Assembly (NCBI GenBank): GCA_043497085.1
Contig: JBIEKI010000002.1
DNA length: 64,000 bases
Strand: one strand, 5' to 3'
Source of the DNA: Thalassobacillus sp043497085
GTDB lineage: Bacteria; Bacillota; Bacilli; Bacillales; Halobacillaceae
In this document: positions 34,738 to 43,585 of the stretch, in pieces
Layout: every line of letters begins with the position of its first letter
How positions within the stretch are numbered: the stretch's first letter is position 1
Notes under the pieces: model-generated
Seen by the model: the letters and a program-made list of their open reading frames with translations, nothing else
Database searches by the model: none
Told to the model about the DNA's origin: nothing
Position numbers and translations under genes: made by a program

Positions 34738-36513
34738 ATGGAACGACATCATTGCGGCAAACTGCGTGAATCAGACATCGGCAGTAAAGTCATGTTAAAA
34801 GGCTGGGTGCAAAAGCGACGGGACTTAGGCGGATTGATCTTTATCGATTTAAGGGACCGATCCGGTATTGTACAGGTTGTATTTAATCCTGAGGTTTCCA
34901 GCGAGGCTTTGAAGATTGCGGAAACTGTCAGGAATGAGTATGTATTAGAAATTCACGGTGAAGTACTTGGCAGAAGTGAAAATACCATCAATGAAAATCT
35001 CGAAACCGGGGCTATCGAGGTCCAGGCAGAAAAATTAGAAATTCTTAATAAAGCAAAGAACCCGCCATTCATGATAGAAGAGGAATCGGATGTGGCAGAG
35101 GACCTTCGTCTGAAATATCGTTATTTGGATTTGAGAAGGAAACCAATGCAAGAGACATTCTTCTTGCGTCATAAAACCAACCAGGTGGTACGGAATTTCT
35201 TGAATGAGGATGGGTACCTGGAAATGGAAACGCCGATGCTTACAAAAAGTACTCCGGAAGGCGCGCGGGATTATCTTGTTCCAAGCCGTGTCCATCCAGG
35301 TGAGTTTTATGCCTTGCCGCAATCGCCGCAATTATTCAAACAATTGCTGATGATGTCCGGTTTTGAAAAATACTACCAGATTGCCCGTTGTTTCCGTGAT
35401 GAAGATTTGAGAGCAGATCGTCAGCCGGAATTCACCCAAATTGATATCGAGACGTCTTTCATGTCTAAAGAAGAAATCATGGATATGACCGAACGGATGA
35501 TGGCGAAAGTCATGAAAGAGGTTAAGGGTATTGAGCTGGAGACTCCACTTCCAAAAATGCGTTATGAGGAAGCGATGGAACGATTTGGTTCAGACAAACC
35601 AGATACTCGTTTTGGAATGGAACTTGTGAATGTTTCCGAGTTGGTAAAAGATTCTGGGTTCAAAGTCTTCAGTGGAGCAGTATCCGATGGAGGTCAGGTC
35701 AGTGCTATTAATGTCAAAGGGCAAGCGGATGCATTCTCCCGGAAAGATATTGATAAGTTGACAGAGTTCGTCAAAGGATATGGCGCCAAAGGATTAGCCT
35801 GGATGAAGGTGGACGAAGCACAATGGAACGGTCCAATAGCTAAATTCTTCGGTGAAGATGAACTGATAGGCCTTGGTAATGCTGTAGAAGCAGAACCAGG
35901 TGACTTGATCCTGTTTGTTGCTGACAAAGTGTCGGTGGTGCAGGAGGGACTGGGTGCTTTACGTCTGAAACTGGGCAAGCAGCTTGAACTTATCGATGAA
36001 ACAAAATTTAATTTCTTATGGGTGACAGACTGGCCATTACTTGAATATGACGAGGAAGCTGGACGTTATTTTGCAGCCCACCATCCCTTCACGATGCCAG
36101 AGCCGGATGAAGTGAAGCTATTGGAAACTGATCCTGGCAAAGTTCACGCCCAGGCTTATGATTTGGTGTTGAATGGGTATGAATTGGGCGGAGGATCCTT
36201 GCGTATTTATAATAAAGAATTGCAGGACCGGATGTTTGAAGTACTTGGCTTTTCCAAAGTGGAAGCCCAGGAACAATTCGGATTTTTGCTTGAGGCGCTT
36301 GAATATGGAACGCCGCCACATGGCGGAATCGCTTTAGGTCTGGACCGGATTGTAATGCTTTTGGCAGGACGGAATAACTTGAGAGATACGATTCTATTCC
36401 CTAAAACAGCTTCTGCATCTTGCTTGTTGACAGAAGCACCTGGGGATGTCAGTGAAGCACAATTAGAGGAATTGCATTTGCAGACCACTGCTAAAAAAGA
36501 CAGTAACCAATAA
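34738..36513 (+). CDS. aspS: Aspartyl-tRNA synthetase
   Basis: This class IIb synthetase of bacterial type has 591 residues: N-terminal OB anticodon domain ('GWVQKRRDLGGLIFIDLRDRSG'), catalytic core ('FRDEDLRADRQPEFTQID', motif 3 'GIALGLDRIVMLLAGRNNLRDTI') and the inserted GAD domain (about 290-415). It is cotranscribed with hisS, 2 bases apart. Confidence 0.98.
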   Translation: MERHHCGKLRESDIGSKVMLKGWVQKRRDLGGLIFIDLRDRSGIVQVVFNPEVSSEALKIAETVRNEYVLEIHGEVLGRSENTINENLETGAIEVQAEKLEILNKAKNPPFMIEEESDVAEDLRLKYRYLDLRRKPMQETFFLRHKTNQVVRNFLNEDGYLEMETPMLTKSTPEGARDYLVPSRVHPGEFYALPQSPQLFKQLLMMSGFEKYYQIARCFRDEDLRADRQPEFTQIDIETSFMSKEEIMDMTERMMAKVMKEVKGIELETPLPKMRYEEAMERFGSDKPDTRFGMELVNVSELVKDSGFKVFSGAVSDGGQVSAINVKGQADAFSRKDIDKLTEFVKGYGAKGLAWMKVDEAQWNGPIAKFFGEDELIGLGNAVEAEPGDLILFVADKVSVVQEGLGALRLKLGKQLELIDETKFNFLWVTDWPLLEYDEEAGRYFAAHHPFTMPEPDEVKLLETDPGKVHAQAYDLVLNGYELGGGSLRIYNKELQDRMFEVLGFSKVEAQEQFGFLLEALEYGTPPHGGIALGLDRIVMLLAGRNNLRDTILFPKTASASCLLTEAPGDVSEAQLEELHLQTTAKKDSNQ

Positions 36514-36567
36514 GGAAACTGAAATGATTTTGTAATAAATAATTACGGAATCGTTATAGTAAACTTA

Positions 36568-36596
36568 TTGATATTTGAGAGTTCGTATGCTATTAT
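36568..36596 (+). promoter_or_regulatory. Promoter of the 6S RNA
   Basis: TTGATA (36568-36573), 17-base spacer, TATTAT (36591-36596) with an extended TGC just before it. Confidence 0.75.
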
Positions 36597-36603
36597 TTGA
36601 TTA

Positions 36604-36846
36604 CAAAGTAAAGGAACCAATCCTGATGTGTACGTTGTTCGAATGTACGTTTTGACCGAACATTTATGTACAGGGAGCCTGGTGTTTCCATGTGGAGTGC
36701 AGGCCTCGTTACGATGAGGACGCATGAAGCATGGAACAGGGCACCCACCTGCTAGGAGCGGGTTCAAAACTCATGAAACAACGGCACAATTGGGATTGGA
36801 ACTTACATAGCCACACACCTTAAGGGAAACCTTAAGGTTTTTTTAT
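36604..36846 (+). ncRNA. ssrS: 6S RNA (bsrA/6S-1 type), including its terminator
   Basis: 6S RNA binds the sigma-A RNA polymerase holoenzyme by mimicking an open promoter. Its position between aspS and the tcdA/yrvM gene is that of B. subtilis bsrA (6S-1). Typical pieces are 'CCTGATGTGTACGTTG', 'GACCGAACA' and 'ACAGGGAGCCTGGTGTTTCC' near the middle, with a 3' half that can pair back to the 5' half. A perfect terminator ACCTTAAGG gaaa CCTTAAGGT plus T-run ends the transcript (36817-36846). The mature 3' end is probably near 36800. Confidence 0.85.
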
Positions 36847-36850
36847 ACGC

Positions 36851-36944
36851 TAAGAAAGATGAATTTAATGATAGGTGTAAAGTATAAGAAATACGTAGGC
36901 TTTCGCGATAAGGACTTGGCGAAAAGCCAAGTGTTTCTAATAGA
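36851..36944 (+). repeat. Palindromic insertion element, copy 2
   Basis: It directly follows the T-run of the 6S terminator. TAAGAAAG...AATTTAATGATA, AAAGTATAAGAAATAC, then GGCTTTCGC / GGCGAAAAGCC as a hairpin and GTGTTTCTAA. It matches copies at 25366-25453 (inverted) and 48373-48467. It adds a spurious open stretch in front of tcdA. Confidence 0.8.
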
Positions 36945-36966
36945 GTTAAAAGGAGCGGCTCATCTC

Positions 36967-37722
36967 ATGTTGCATCAATTTTCACGAAATGAACTGGCAA
37001 TTGGAAAAGAAGGTTTAGATTTACTCAAAAACTCCACAGTAGCTGTCTTAGGCATAGGAGGAGTCGGCTCCTTCAGCGTCGAGGCATTAGCACGGACAGG
37101 AATAGGTAAATTGATATTGATTGATAAAGATGTGGTTGATATTACAAATATAAATCGTCAATTGCCAGCACTTCTTTCTACAATTGGCCAGCCAAAAGCA
37201 GAATTGATGAAAGAACGTATAAAGGATATCAATCCAGACTGTGAAGTAGTGACGTTGAACATGTTTTATACGGAAGAGACTTATGAAACGCTGTTTGAAT
37301 ATAAACCTGATTTTGTGGTAGATGCCAGTGATACGATTATTTATAAAGTACATCTTATTAAAGAATGTATTGCTCGTGATATAAAGATTATCTCTAGTAT
37401 GGGGGCAGCCAACAAGACAAACCCTACTAAGTTTCAGATTGATGATATTTTCAAAACAAGCTATGACCCTATCGCAAAAGTGATTCGAAAAAAATTGCGC
37501 GAAGCTGGTATTAAAAAAGGAATTCCGGTCGTTTACTCTCAGGAAAAACCGATTAAGATCAAAGAAGAAGTGCGAAAAGAAGTTGCACCGGAGAATCCTG
37601 GAACGAGAAAAGCGGAAATGCCTCCTTCTTCCAATGCTTTTGTACCGTCTGTTGCTGGTCTGATCATGGCAAGCCATGTTGTTAATGAAATCTTAAAACC
37701 AATTGAAATAGAGCGTAATTAA
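36967..37722 (+). CDS. tcdA: tRNA threonylcarbamoyladenosine dehydratase
   Basis: TcdA (CsdL, YrvM) cyclises t6A37 to ct6A in ANN-decoding tRNAs. It has 251 residues and a ThiF/E1-like fold: 'AVLGIGGVGSFSVEALARTGIG' binds ATP, 'LIDKDVVDITNINRQ' follows, 'MGAANKTNPT' and 'PSVAGLIMASHVV' come later. I chose ATG 36967 (MLHQFSRNELAIG, AAAAGGAG before it). The frame stays open from 36859, but those 36 codons are the repeat element, not protein. Confidence 0.93.
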   Translation: MLHQFSRNELAIGKEGLDLLKNSTVAVLGIGGVGSFSVEALARTGIGKLILIDKDVVDITNINRQLPALLSTIGQPKAELMKERIKDINPDCEVVTLNMFYTEETYETLFEYKPDFVVDASDTIIYKVHLIKECIARDIKIISSMGAANKTNPTKFQIDDIFKTSYDPIAKVIRKKLREAGIKKGIPVVYSQEKPIKIKEEVRKEVAPENPGTRKAEMPPSSNAFVPSVAGLIMASHVVNEILKPIEIERN

Positions 37723-37757
37723 AAAGCAGGAAGCGATATACTCGCTTCCTGCTTTTA
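37721..37757 (+). terminator. Terminator after tcdA
   Basis: AAAAGCAGGAAGCG atatact CGCTTCCTGCTTTT, a strong 14-bp stem. Confidence 0.9.
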
Positions 37758-37761
37758 GATT

Positions 37762-38000
37762 GTCTAGGAAATTATAAAATTTTCTTTGTGTGGATAACTT
37801 TACGTGTAGGGTCACATCCAGCTCCAGCGCCTACCCCCTTGAGGTCTTAAGTCAATCCTCTTTGTGACAAAAAACGTCACGCCGAGGCTTGTCTTAAGCT
37901 TGTCGGAGGCCTGCAGGATGCAGGTCAGTTCGACGTTGGCACAGGACGTGCCGTTTTTAGTCGAACGTCATTACTAGCAAGGCGCTTGCGCTTTTGTTCT
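37762..38000. repeat. Dispersed hairpin repeat, copy 2
   Basis: Same unit as 25261-25522, again from GTCTAGGAAATTATAAAATTTTC to GGCGCTTGCGCTTTTGTTCT. Here the apical part is intact: GTGAC aaaaaac GTCAC is a perfect hairpin, the empty form of the site where copy 1 carries the 88-base element. This copy has its own extra arm at about 37907-37975 with GTTCGAC...GGCAC / GTGCC...GTCGAAC. It ends on the stop codon of the minus-strand rsfA gene. Confidence 0.85.
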
Positions 38001-38668
38001 TATTTTGCAACTTGTTCCAGGTTACCATTTCTTTCCATTCGGAATTGTGGTTTAGCGAAATCGCCTTCTTCGTCGAATACAATCATCTTTCTTGCACGGT
38101 CCATAATTTGAATCAGCGCCTGATAGTCGTCTTGCATTGTTACTAGCTGACCTTGCAGCTGGGCATATTGTTTTTCTAATTTTTCTTTTTCTTCTTTGAG
38201 TTGCTGGTTTTCCGCTGTTACTTTATCCAGCTTGTTACGATGATTGGTAGAATTGTTCATATCAGTCTGTAAGTTACGCAAATAGTTAATGACGGTCCCC
38301 AGGTTTATCTGAGGAACAGATGTTTCGGAAGATTGTTTAGTAATGTGCGTATCTGTCTCCTCTGTAGGAGTAGTTTCTTCTCCGGCATAAGGCGCTGGTG
38401 TTTTCACAGCTCGTTTTGGCTGGTCCATGGCTTCTGCCCGTTTCTTTTCTTTTCGTTGCTTTTTAGCAATTTCAACTGCCTGGTCATACTTTTGGCGAAC
38501 TTCTGCGTTCCAGCGGAATCCACAAGCTGCAGAAGTACGGTTCAATGCATCTCCCACTTCGTCAAAAGCTTTCAATTGAGTACTACCTTCCCGAATATGC
38601 CTCAGGACCGTTTCAGCTAACAATAAATCATCTTCATGAGACCAAGCATCCTGTCTAACTTTTGTCAT
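38000..38668 (-). CDS. rsfA: RsfA-family prespore transcription factor
   Basis: RsfA modulates sigma-F-dependent genes in the forespore. The protein has 222 residues. It has an N-terminal Myb/SANT-like DNA-binding domain ('QDAWSHEDDLLLAETVLRHI', 'ALNRTSAACGFRWNAEVRQ'), a polar linker and a C-terminal coiled coil (about 135-195, 'LDKVTAENQQLKEEKEKLEKQ'). The start at 38668 has GAGGAGTGA in front; 38677 is the longer option. B. subtilis RsfA and its paralogue YlbO lie elsewhere, so which of the two this is remains open. Confidence 0.85.
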   Translation of the reverse strand: MTKVRQDAWSHEDDLLLAETVLRHIREGSTQLKAFDEVGDALNRTSAACGFRWNAEVRQKYDQAVEIAKKQRKEKKRAEAMDQPKRAVKTPAPYAGEETTPTEETDTHITKQSSETSVPQINLGTVINYLRNLQTDMNNSTNHRNKLDKVTAENQQLKEEKEKLEKQYAQLQGQLVTMQDDYQALIQIMDRARKMIVFDEEGDFAKPQFRMERNGNLEQVAK

Positions 38669-38779
38669 AACAATCACTCCTCTTCTTAATGGTCTTTCTA
38701 GTATTATTAAAAAACTAGTTTGTTATTTTTATGACTATTGTGACCACTAAGAAAAGGATTTATACCAATATAGCGAGAA

Positions 38780-40057
38780 TTAGTTATTTTTTTGCTGATT
38801 GATTTTATCATAGATTTGTTTCATGGCTTGCTCGAACTTGCCTGTATTTTTAGGTTTATAATACTTCTTATCCTTGATTGTATCAGGCAGGTATTGTTGA
38901 TTTACCCAGGCATTGTCATAATTATGAGGGTATTTATATTCTGTCCCCCTGCCTAGTTCTTTGGCACCCTTGTAATGGGAATCTTTCAAATGTATGGGGA
39001 CCTCCCCGCTGTGGCCATTCCTTATATCACTCAATGCTTCGTCCAGCGCTTTATAGGCAGTATTGGATTTTGGAGACAAGGCTAATTCTGATACGGCTAC
39101 AGCGAGTGGGATGCGGGCTTCGGGAAAACCAAGGCGTTCAGCGGCTTCTACAGCTGCAATTGCTCGCGGCCCTGCTTGTGGGTTAGCAAGCCCAATATCT
39201 TCATAGGCGATTACCACTAACCTCCGGGCAATACTATCAAGGTCTCCAGCTTCGATTAGTCTCCCTAAATAGTGGAGGGAGGCATTAACATCACTTCCGC
39301 GTATGGACTTTTGAAAGGCTGACAAGACGTCATAGTGAGCATCCCCATCTTTGTCGTGGGTAAAACTCTTCTTCTGCATACACTCTTCTGCAGATTCAAG
39401 GTTGATATGAACCATTCCGTACTGGTCCGCTGGGGTAGAAAAGGCGGCTAGCTCTAACCCGTTTAAGGCTGCTCGAAGGTCGCCGTTAGCTGCCTGAGCA
39501 AAGTGATCCATCGCTTCTTGCGAGACATCGAGTTCAAGCTCACCCAACCCCTCTTTTTTATCTGCTATAGCACGTGATAAAGCTTCTTTGATATCATTTT
39601 TGTTTAGTCTGTAAAGTTCGAATAAGTGACAGCGGCTTCGGATTGCCGGGTTGATGGAATGATAAGGATTACTGGTGGTACAGCCAATCAATGTCAACAA
39701 ATTGGTCTCTAAGTGGGGGAGCAGGAAATCCTGCTTTCCTTTATCTAAACGATGTACCTCATCCAGAATCAACACCATCTGACCATGCATTTTTGCCTCT
39801 TCTACTGCAATTTCCATATCTTTTTTCTTATCAGTTACGGCATTCAATAATTTGTAAGGCAGGTTCAGACTTTTTGCCAGGGCCATAGCCATTGATGTTT
39901 TACCGGTTCCTGGCGGGCCGAAAAGGATCATGGAAGCCAATCGGTTGGCTTGCACCATCCTCCGTATCGTTTTCCCTTCAGAAACGAGATGCTTCTGACC
40001 GATTATTTCATCTATATTGGTAGGTCGCATCCGAAAAGCAAGCGGCTTTTGTTTCAT
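38780..40057 (-). CDS. rarA: Replication-associated recombination protein RarA (MgsA)
   Basis: This AAA+ ATPase acts at stalled forks. It has 425 residues. Walker A is 'LFGPPGTGKTSMAMAL', Walker B 'LILDEVHRL', and 'GCTTSNPYHSINPAIRSRC' holds the sensor and arginine finger. The C-terminal tetramerisation part has 'YKYPHNYDNAWVNQQYLP'. Start 40057 (MKQKPLAFRMRPTNIDEI) has AAGGGGAT; the 16 extra residues upstream are not family-like. It corresponds to B. subtilis yrvN and is divergent from the next gene. Confidence 0.94.
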   Translation of the reverse strand: MKQKPLAFRMRPTNIDEIIGQKHLVSEGKTIRRMVQANRLASMILFGPPGTGKTSMAMALAKSLNLPYKLLNAVTDKKKDMEIAVEEAKMHGQMVLILDEVHRLDKGKQDFLLPHLETNLLTLIGCTTSNPYHSINPAIRSRCHLFELYRLNKNDIKEALSRAIADKKEGLGELELDVSQEAMDHFAQAANGDLRAALNGLELAAFSTPADQYGMVHINLESAEECMQKKSFTHDKDGDAHYDVLSAFQKSIRGSDVNASLHYLGRLIEAGDLDSIARRLVVIAYEDIGLANPQAGPRAIAAVEAAERLGFPEARIPLAVAVSELALSPKSNTAYKALDEALSDIRNGHSGEVPIHLKDSHYKGAKELGRGTEYKYPHNYDNAWVNQQYLPDTIKDKKYYKPKNTGKFEQAMKQIYDKINQQKNN

Positions 40058-40137
40058 TTTATTATCCCCTTTATTCTTTATCTTTCTTTTGATAAGCGTA
40101 GTCATATTTCAGATAGAATGCAAGAGCCGCACTTTCA

Positions 40138-40146
40138 TGCTATAAT
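40138..40146 (+). promoter_or_regulatory. Extended -10 promoter for the yczE-type gene and cymR operon
   Basis: TGCTATAAT, with the perfect -10 at 40141-40146, 62 bases before the gene start. No good -35. Confidence 0.5.
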
Positions 40147-40207
40147 AGCGTTTAGTTCAAAACGGAAGCGGTCGTTCTGCCGCTGTTTGGAAGTTAGGAG
40201 GAAATAC

Positions 40208-40912
40208 ATGCCTCAACATCAGCAGAATTCACATAACCAAGTGGTACGCTGGTCATTTTTTGTGATTGGTTTAATCATATTAGCTTTGGGCATCTCACTA
40301 ACCATGCAAGCAAAAGGTCTTGGTATCGGTCCATGGGATGTCTTTCATTATGGATTATTTGTTCAACTAGGTTTAACCGTAGGGTCCTGGTCCATTATTG
40401 CGGGACTGGCAATAGTAGCTGTTACATCAATAGCGATGAAACAATGGCCACAAATCGGTACGATATTAAATATGGTGTTAATCGGTGTGTTTATTGACTT
40501 TTTTAATTGGATTTTACCAGCACCCGATCACTTATGGACAGAAGTATTAGTATTCGTGGCAGGAACGGCAGTAATGGCTTATGGTATCGGGATTTATGTT
40601 TCACCTGGGATGGGAGCTGGGCCCCGGGACAGTTTGATGCTGGTTCTGACAGATGTGACCGGTTGGAAAGTATCAACAGTAAGGAATTGGAATGAAATCA
40701 TTGTAGCGGTTCTTGGCTGGCTGCTAGGTGGACCAGTCGGAATAGGGACGGTATTTATCGCGTTGTTCCTCGGAACGATGGTTGGATACTCCCTTCCCCA
40801 GGCAAAAAAATTACTTAACTTTTTCTTGAAGAAAGGTGAAAGAAATGAAAATATCTACAAAAGGCCGTTACGGGCTGACAATCATGATCGAACTGGCGAA
40901 AAGGTACGGTGA
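40208..40912 (+). CDS. YczE/YyaS/YitT-type membrane protein
   Basis: It has 234 residues from ATG 40208 with TTAGGAGG in front. There are five hydrophobic segments (about 14-35, 46-71, 78-100, 109-132, 160-190), and 'AKGLGIGPWDVFHYGL' and 'SPGMGAGPRDSLMLVLT' are the family repeats. B. subtilis YczE affects surfactin production post-transcriptionally, but the family role is unknown. The last 23 codons, 'NIYKRPLRADNHDRTGEK...', run through the start of cymR in another frame. The 86 open codons before 40208 are a shadow of rarA and the intergenic region. Confidence 0.82.
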   Translation: MPQHQQNSHNQVVRWSFFVIGLIILALGISLTMQAKGLGIGPWDVFHYGLFVQLGLTVGSWSIIAGLAIVAVTSIAMKQWPQIGTILNMVLIGVFIDFFNWILPAPDHLWTEVLVFVAGTAVMAYGIGIYVSPGMGAGPRDSLMLVLTDVTGWKVSTVRNWNEIIVAVLGWLLGGPVGIGTVFIALFLGTMVGYSLPQAKKLLNFFLKKGERNENIYKRPLRADNHDRTGEKVR

Positions 40913-41264
40913 GGGACCGATATCGCTGAAACAAATAGCTAGAGAAAAAGATTTGTCTGAGCATTATCTGGAGCAGTTGGTTGCTCCTCTTCGAAATGCA
41001 CGTTTAGTAAAAAGTGTCCGTGGAGCGTATGGTGGCTATATGCTGACAAAAGCGCCACATGAGATTACTGCAGGGGATGTTATTCGTGTGTTAGAAGGTC
41101 CTATCACTCCAGTAGAAGGAATCGAGGATGAGGAGCCAGCCAAGCAGGCATTGTGGAAAAGAGTCAGGGATGCAGTAAAGGAAGTGTTGGATACTACGAC
41201 TCTCGAAGATTTGAAAGATCATGTCGAGGATCAAACCCAGGACGCCTATATGTTTTATATTTAA
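40845..41264 (+). CDS. cymR: CymR, Rrf2-family regulator of cysteine metabolism
   Basis: CymR represses sulfur and cystine uptake genes together with CysK. It has 139 residues with an N-terminal winged helix ('KISTKGRYGLTIMIELAKRYGEGPISLKQIA'). As in CymR, and unlike IscR, there are no clustered cysteines for an Fe-S cluster. It is followed by the cysteine desulfurase. The start follows GAAAGGTGA and lies 68 bases inside the preceding gene. Confidence 0.92.
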   Translation: MKISTKGRYGLTIMIELAKRYGEGPISLKQIAREKDLSEHYLEQLVAPLRNARLVKSVRGAYGGYMLTKAPHEITAGDVIRVLEGPITPVEGIEDEEPAKQALWKRVRDAVKEVLDTTTLEDLKDHVEDQTQDAYMFYI

Positions 41265-41284
41265 TTTAAATGGAAGTGATTGGA

Positions 41285-42427
41285 ATGAAAGCAATATATT
41301 TAGACCATGCAGCCACTACTCCCATGCACCCTAAAGTGATTGAAAGTATGCTGCCTGTCTATCAGGATGTGTTCGGAAATCCTTCAAGTGTCCACCAGTT
41401 TGGCCGAAAGGCGCGGAGAATCCTTGATGAGGCGCGTCGAACCATAGCGGAAAGCATTGGAGCCAATGAGAAAGAAATCATTTTTACAAGCAGTGGCACG
41501 GAAGCGGATAACCTTGCCTTAATCGGAACAGCCCGCGCGAACAGGGGGAAAGGGGCTCATATCATCACAACGGCGATGGAACATCATGCAACTCTCCATG
41601 CTGCAGAGCAACTGGAGAAAGAAGGATTCCGCGTCACCTATCTAAACCCGGATAAATCTGGCCTCATTCGGATAGAAGAATTGGAAGCTGCTTTGACCGA
41701 GGATACGACGATCGTTTCAGTGATGACAGTCAATAATGAAACGGGTATGATCCAGCCGATCAAGGAAATCGGCGAGCTTTTAGAAAAACATCAGGCTTAT
41801 TTCCATACAGATGCGGTGCAGGCTTATGGAGTTCTGGATGTTAGCGTGGCAGCCATGAAAGTGGACATGCTCACTGTGTCAGGGCACAAAATCAACGGTC
41901 CTAAAGGAATCGGGTTCCTTTATGCAAAAGAGGGTACCCAAATGCAAACCTTGCACTATGGCGGTGAACAAGAGCGAAAACGACGCCCTGGTACTGAAAA
42001 TCTCCCTGGTGTCAAAGGTTTGCAAACCGCAGTACAAGTAATGATGGAAGAAAAAGAGTCCAGGATGGAAATCTATCATCGATATAAAAAGCTGTTTTTG
42101 GAAACCTTAGAAGAAGAAAAGATTGAATTCACAATCAATGGAGAGCTGGAAAAAATGGCTCCGACTATCATTAACCTGAGTTTTCCAGGGATGAATGTGG
42201 AAACCATGTTGACTAATTTTGATTTGGCAGGCGTAGCTGCTTCGAGTGGCAGTGCTTGTACAGCCGGATCTGTAGAGCCCTCTCATGTGCTTTCAGCGAT
42301 GTATGGGAAAGAAAACACAAGAACTGTTAATTCAATACGTTTCAGTTTTGGTATGGCAAACAACGAAGAAAATGTTGTCGAAGCAGCCAAAAAAATCAGC
42401 CAGGTGATTAAACGGCTGAGTGAATGA
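41285..42427 (+). CDS. iscS: Cysteine desulfurase (YrvO type)
   Basis: This PLP enzyme takes sulfur from cysteine for tRNA thiolation by MnmA. It has 380 residues. PLP lysine is in 'LTVSGHKINGPKGIGFLY', with 'HHATLHAAEQL' and 'TDAVQAYG'. The catalytic cysteine is in 'ASSGSACTAGSVEPSHVL'. In B. subtilis YrvO is the dedicated partner of MnmA, and the two are adjacent here too. ATG 41285 follows GGAAGTGA; 41270 is less likely. Confidence 0.95.
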   Translation: MKAIYLDHAATTPMHPKVIESMLPVYQDVFGNPSSVHQFGRKARRILDEARRTIAESIGANEKEIIFTSSGTEADNLALIGTARANRGKGAHIITTAMEHHATLHAAEQLEKEGFRVTYLNPDKSGLIRIEELEAALTEDTTIVSVMTVNNETGMIQPIKEIGELLEKHQAYFHTDAVQAYGVLDVSVAAMKVDMLTVSGHKINGPKGIGFLYAKEGTQMQTLHYGGEQERKRRPGTENLPGVKGLQTAVQVMMEEKESRMEIYHRYKKLFLETLEEEKIEFTINGELEKMAPTIINLSFPGMNVETMLTNFDLAGVAASSGSACTAGSVEPSHVLSAMYGKENTRTVNSIRFSFGMANNEENVVEAAKKISQVIKRLSE

Positions 42428-42441
42428 TAGAAGGATGAAAG

Positions 42442-43566
42442 ATGGTGAGAAATATGAAAGATCCGAAAGATACTCGAGTCGTTATTGGAATGAGCGGGGG
42501 AGTGGATTCCTCTGTAGCTGCTTTGCTTTTAAAAGAGCAAGGGTATGATGTGGTCGGCATCTTTATGAAAAATTGGGATGACACGGATGAAAATGGCGTA
42601 TGTACTGCAACAGAAGATTTTGAAGATGTTATACGGGTGTGTAATCAGCTGGATATCCCTTACTATGCAGTCAATTTTGAAAAACAATACTGGGATAAAG
42701 TGTTCAGCTACTTTTTAGATGAATATAAGGCAGGTAGAACTCCAAACCCGGATGTCATGTGTAATAAGGAAATCAAGTTCAAAGCATTTCTGGACCACGC
42801 TGTTTCTCTGGGTGCAGATTATTTGGCTACCGGTCATTATGCACAGGTGAGAGAAAAAGACGGACAATTTGAAATGTTGCGCGGGATAGATAATAACAAA
42901 GATCAAACGTATTTCTTGAATCAGCTTTCCCAGGATGTACTGGCTAAAGTAATGTTCCCGCTTGGCCATCTGGAGAAAAAGAGAGTACGGGAAATTGCCA
43001 AAGAGCATGATTTAGCTACAGCAACAAAGAAAGACAGCACTGGCATCTGTTTTATAGGTGAACGTAATTTCAAGGAATTCTTGAGTGAATATCTACCTGC
43101 ACAACCGGGAGAAATGCAGACCCTTGATGGTGAAGTGAAGGGTAAGCATGATGGGTTGATGTATTATACGCTTGGCCAGCGACAAGGTTTGGGGATCGGT
43201 GGAGCTGGTGAACCCTGGTTTGTCGTTGGGAAAAATCTGAAAGAGAATATCCTTTATGTCGGGCAGGGGTTCCATCATGACGCTTTATATTCAGACGCGC
43301 TGATTGCCAGTCAAATTAATTGGATCAGTGGTAAAATGCCTGCAGAAAAGATGGAATATACCGCCAAATTCCGTTATCGCCAGGATGACAGTCCGGTGAC
43401 TGTGCAGGTGTTAGACGACGATAAAGTGAAAGTGATTTTTCACGAGGCCCAACGGGCGATTACACCTGGTCAGGCAGTTGTCTTTTATGATGGAGAAGTT
43501 TGTCTTGGGGGAGCAACGATTGATGAAGTGCTTAAGAACGATCAAGCTCTGACCTATGTAGGGTAA
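42442..43566 (+). CDS. mnmA: tRNA 2-thiouridylase MnmA
   Basis: It adds sulfur to U34 of Lys, Glu and Gln tRNAs. It has 374 residues. PP-loop 'GMSGGVDSSVAALLL', first catalytic Cys in 'NPDVMCNKEIKF', second in 'DSTGICFIGERNFKEF'. ATG 42454 (spacing to GGTGAG) is an alternative start. It lies 14 bases after the desulfurase gene. Confidence 0.97.
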   Translation: MVRNMKDPKDTRVVIGMSGGVDSSVAALLLKEQGYDVVGIFMKNWDDTDENGVCTATEDFEDVIRVCNQLDIPYYAVNFEKQYWDKVFSYFLDEYKAGRTPNPDVMCNKEIKFKAFLDHAVSLGADYLATGHYAQVREKDGQFEMLRGIDNNKDQTYFLNQLSQDVLAKVMFPLGHLEKKRVREIAKEHDLATATKKDSTGICFIGERNFKEFLSEYLPAQPGEMQTLDGEVKGKHDGLMYYTLGQRQGLGIGGAGEPWFVVGKNLKENILYVGQGFHHDALYSDALIASQINWISGKMPAEKMEYTAKFRYRQDDSPVTVQVLDDDKVKVIFHEAQRAITPGQAVVFYDGEVCLGGATIDEVLKNDQALTYVG

Positions 43567-43585
43567 GAGCAGGAAATGTTCAACT

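Noticed and set aside
36859..36966. N-terminal extension of TcdA
   Set aside because: The codons coincide with the palindromic element; the family start and a good ribosome binding site are at 36967.
39950..40207. Long N-terminal extension of the YczE-type protein
   Set aside because: It overlaps rarA on the other strand and has no family sequence; ATG 40208 has TTAGGAGG.
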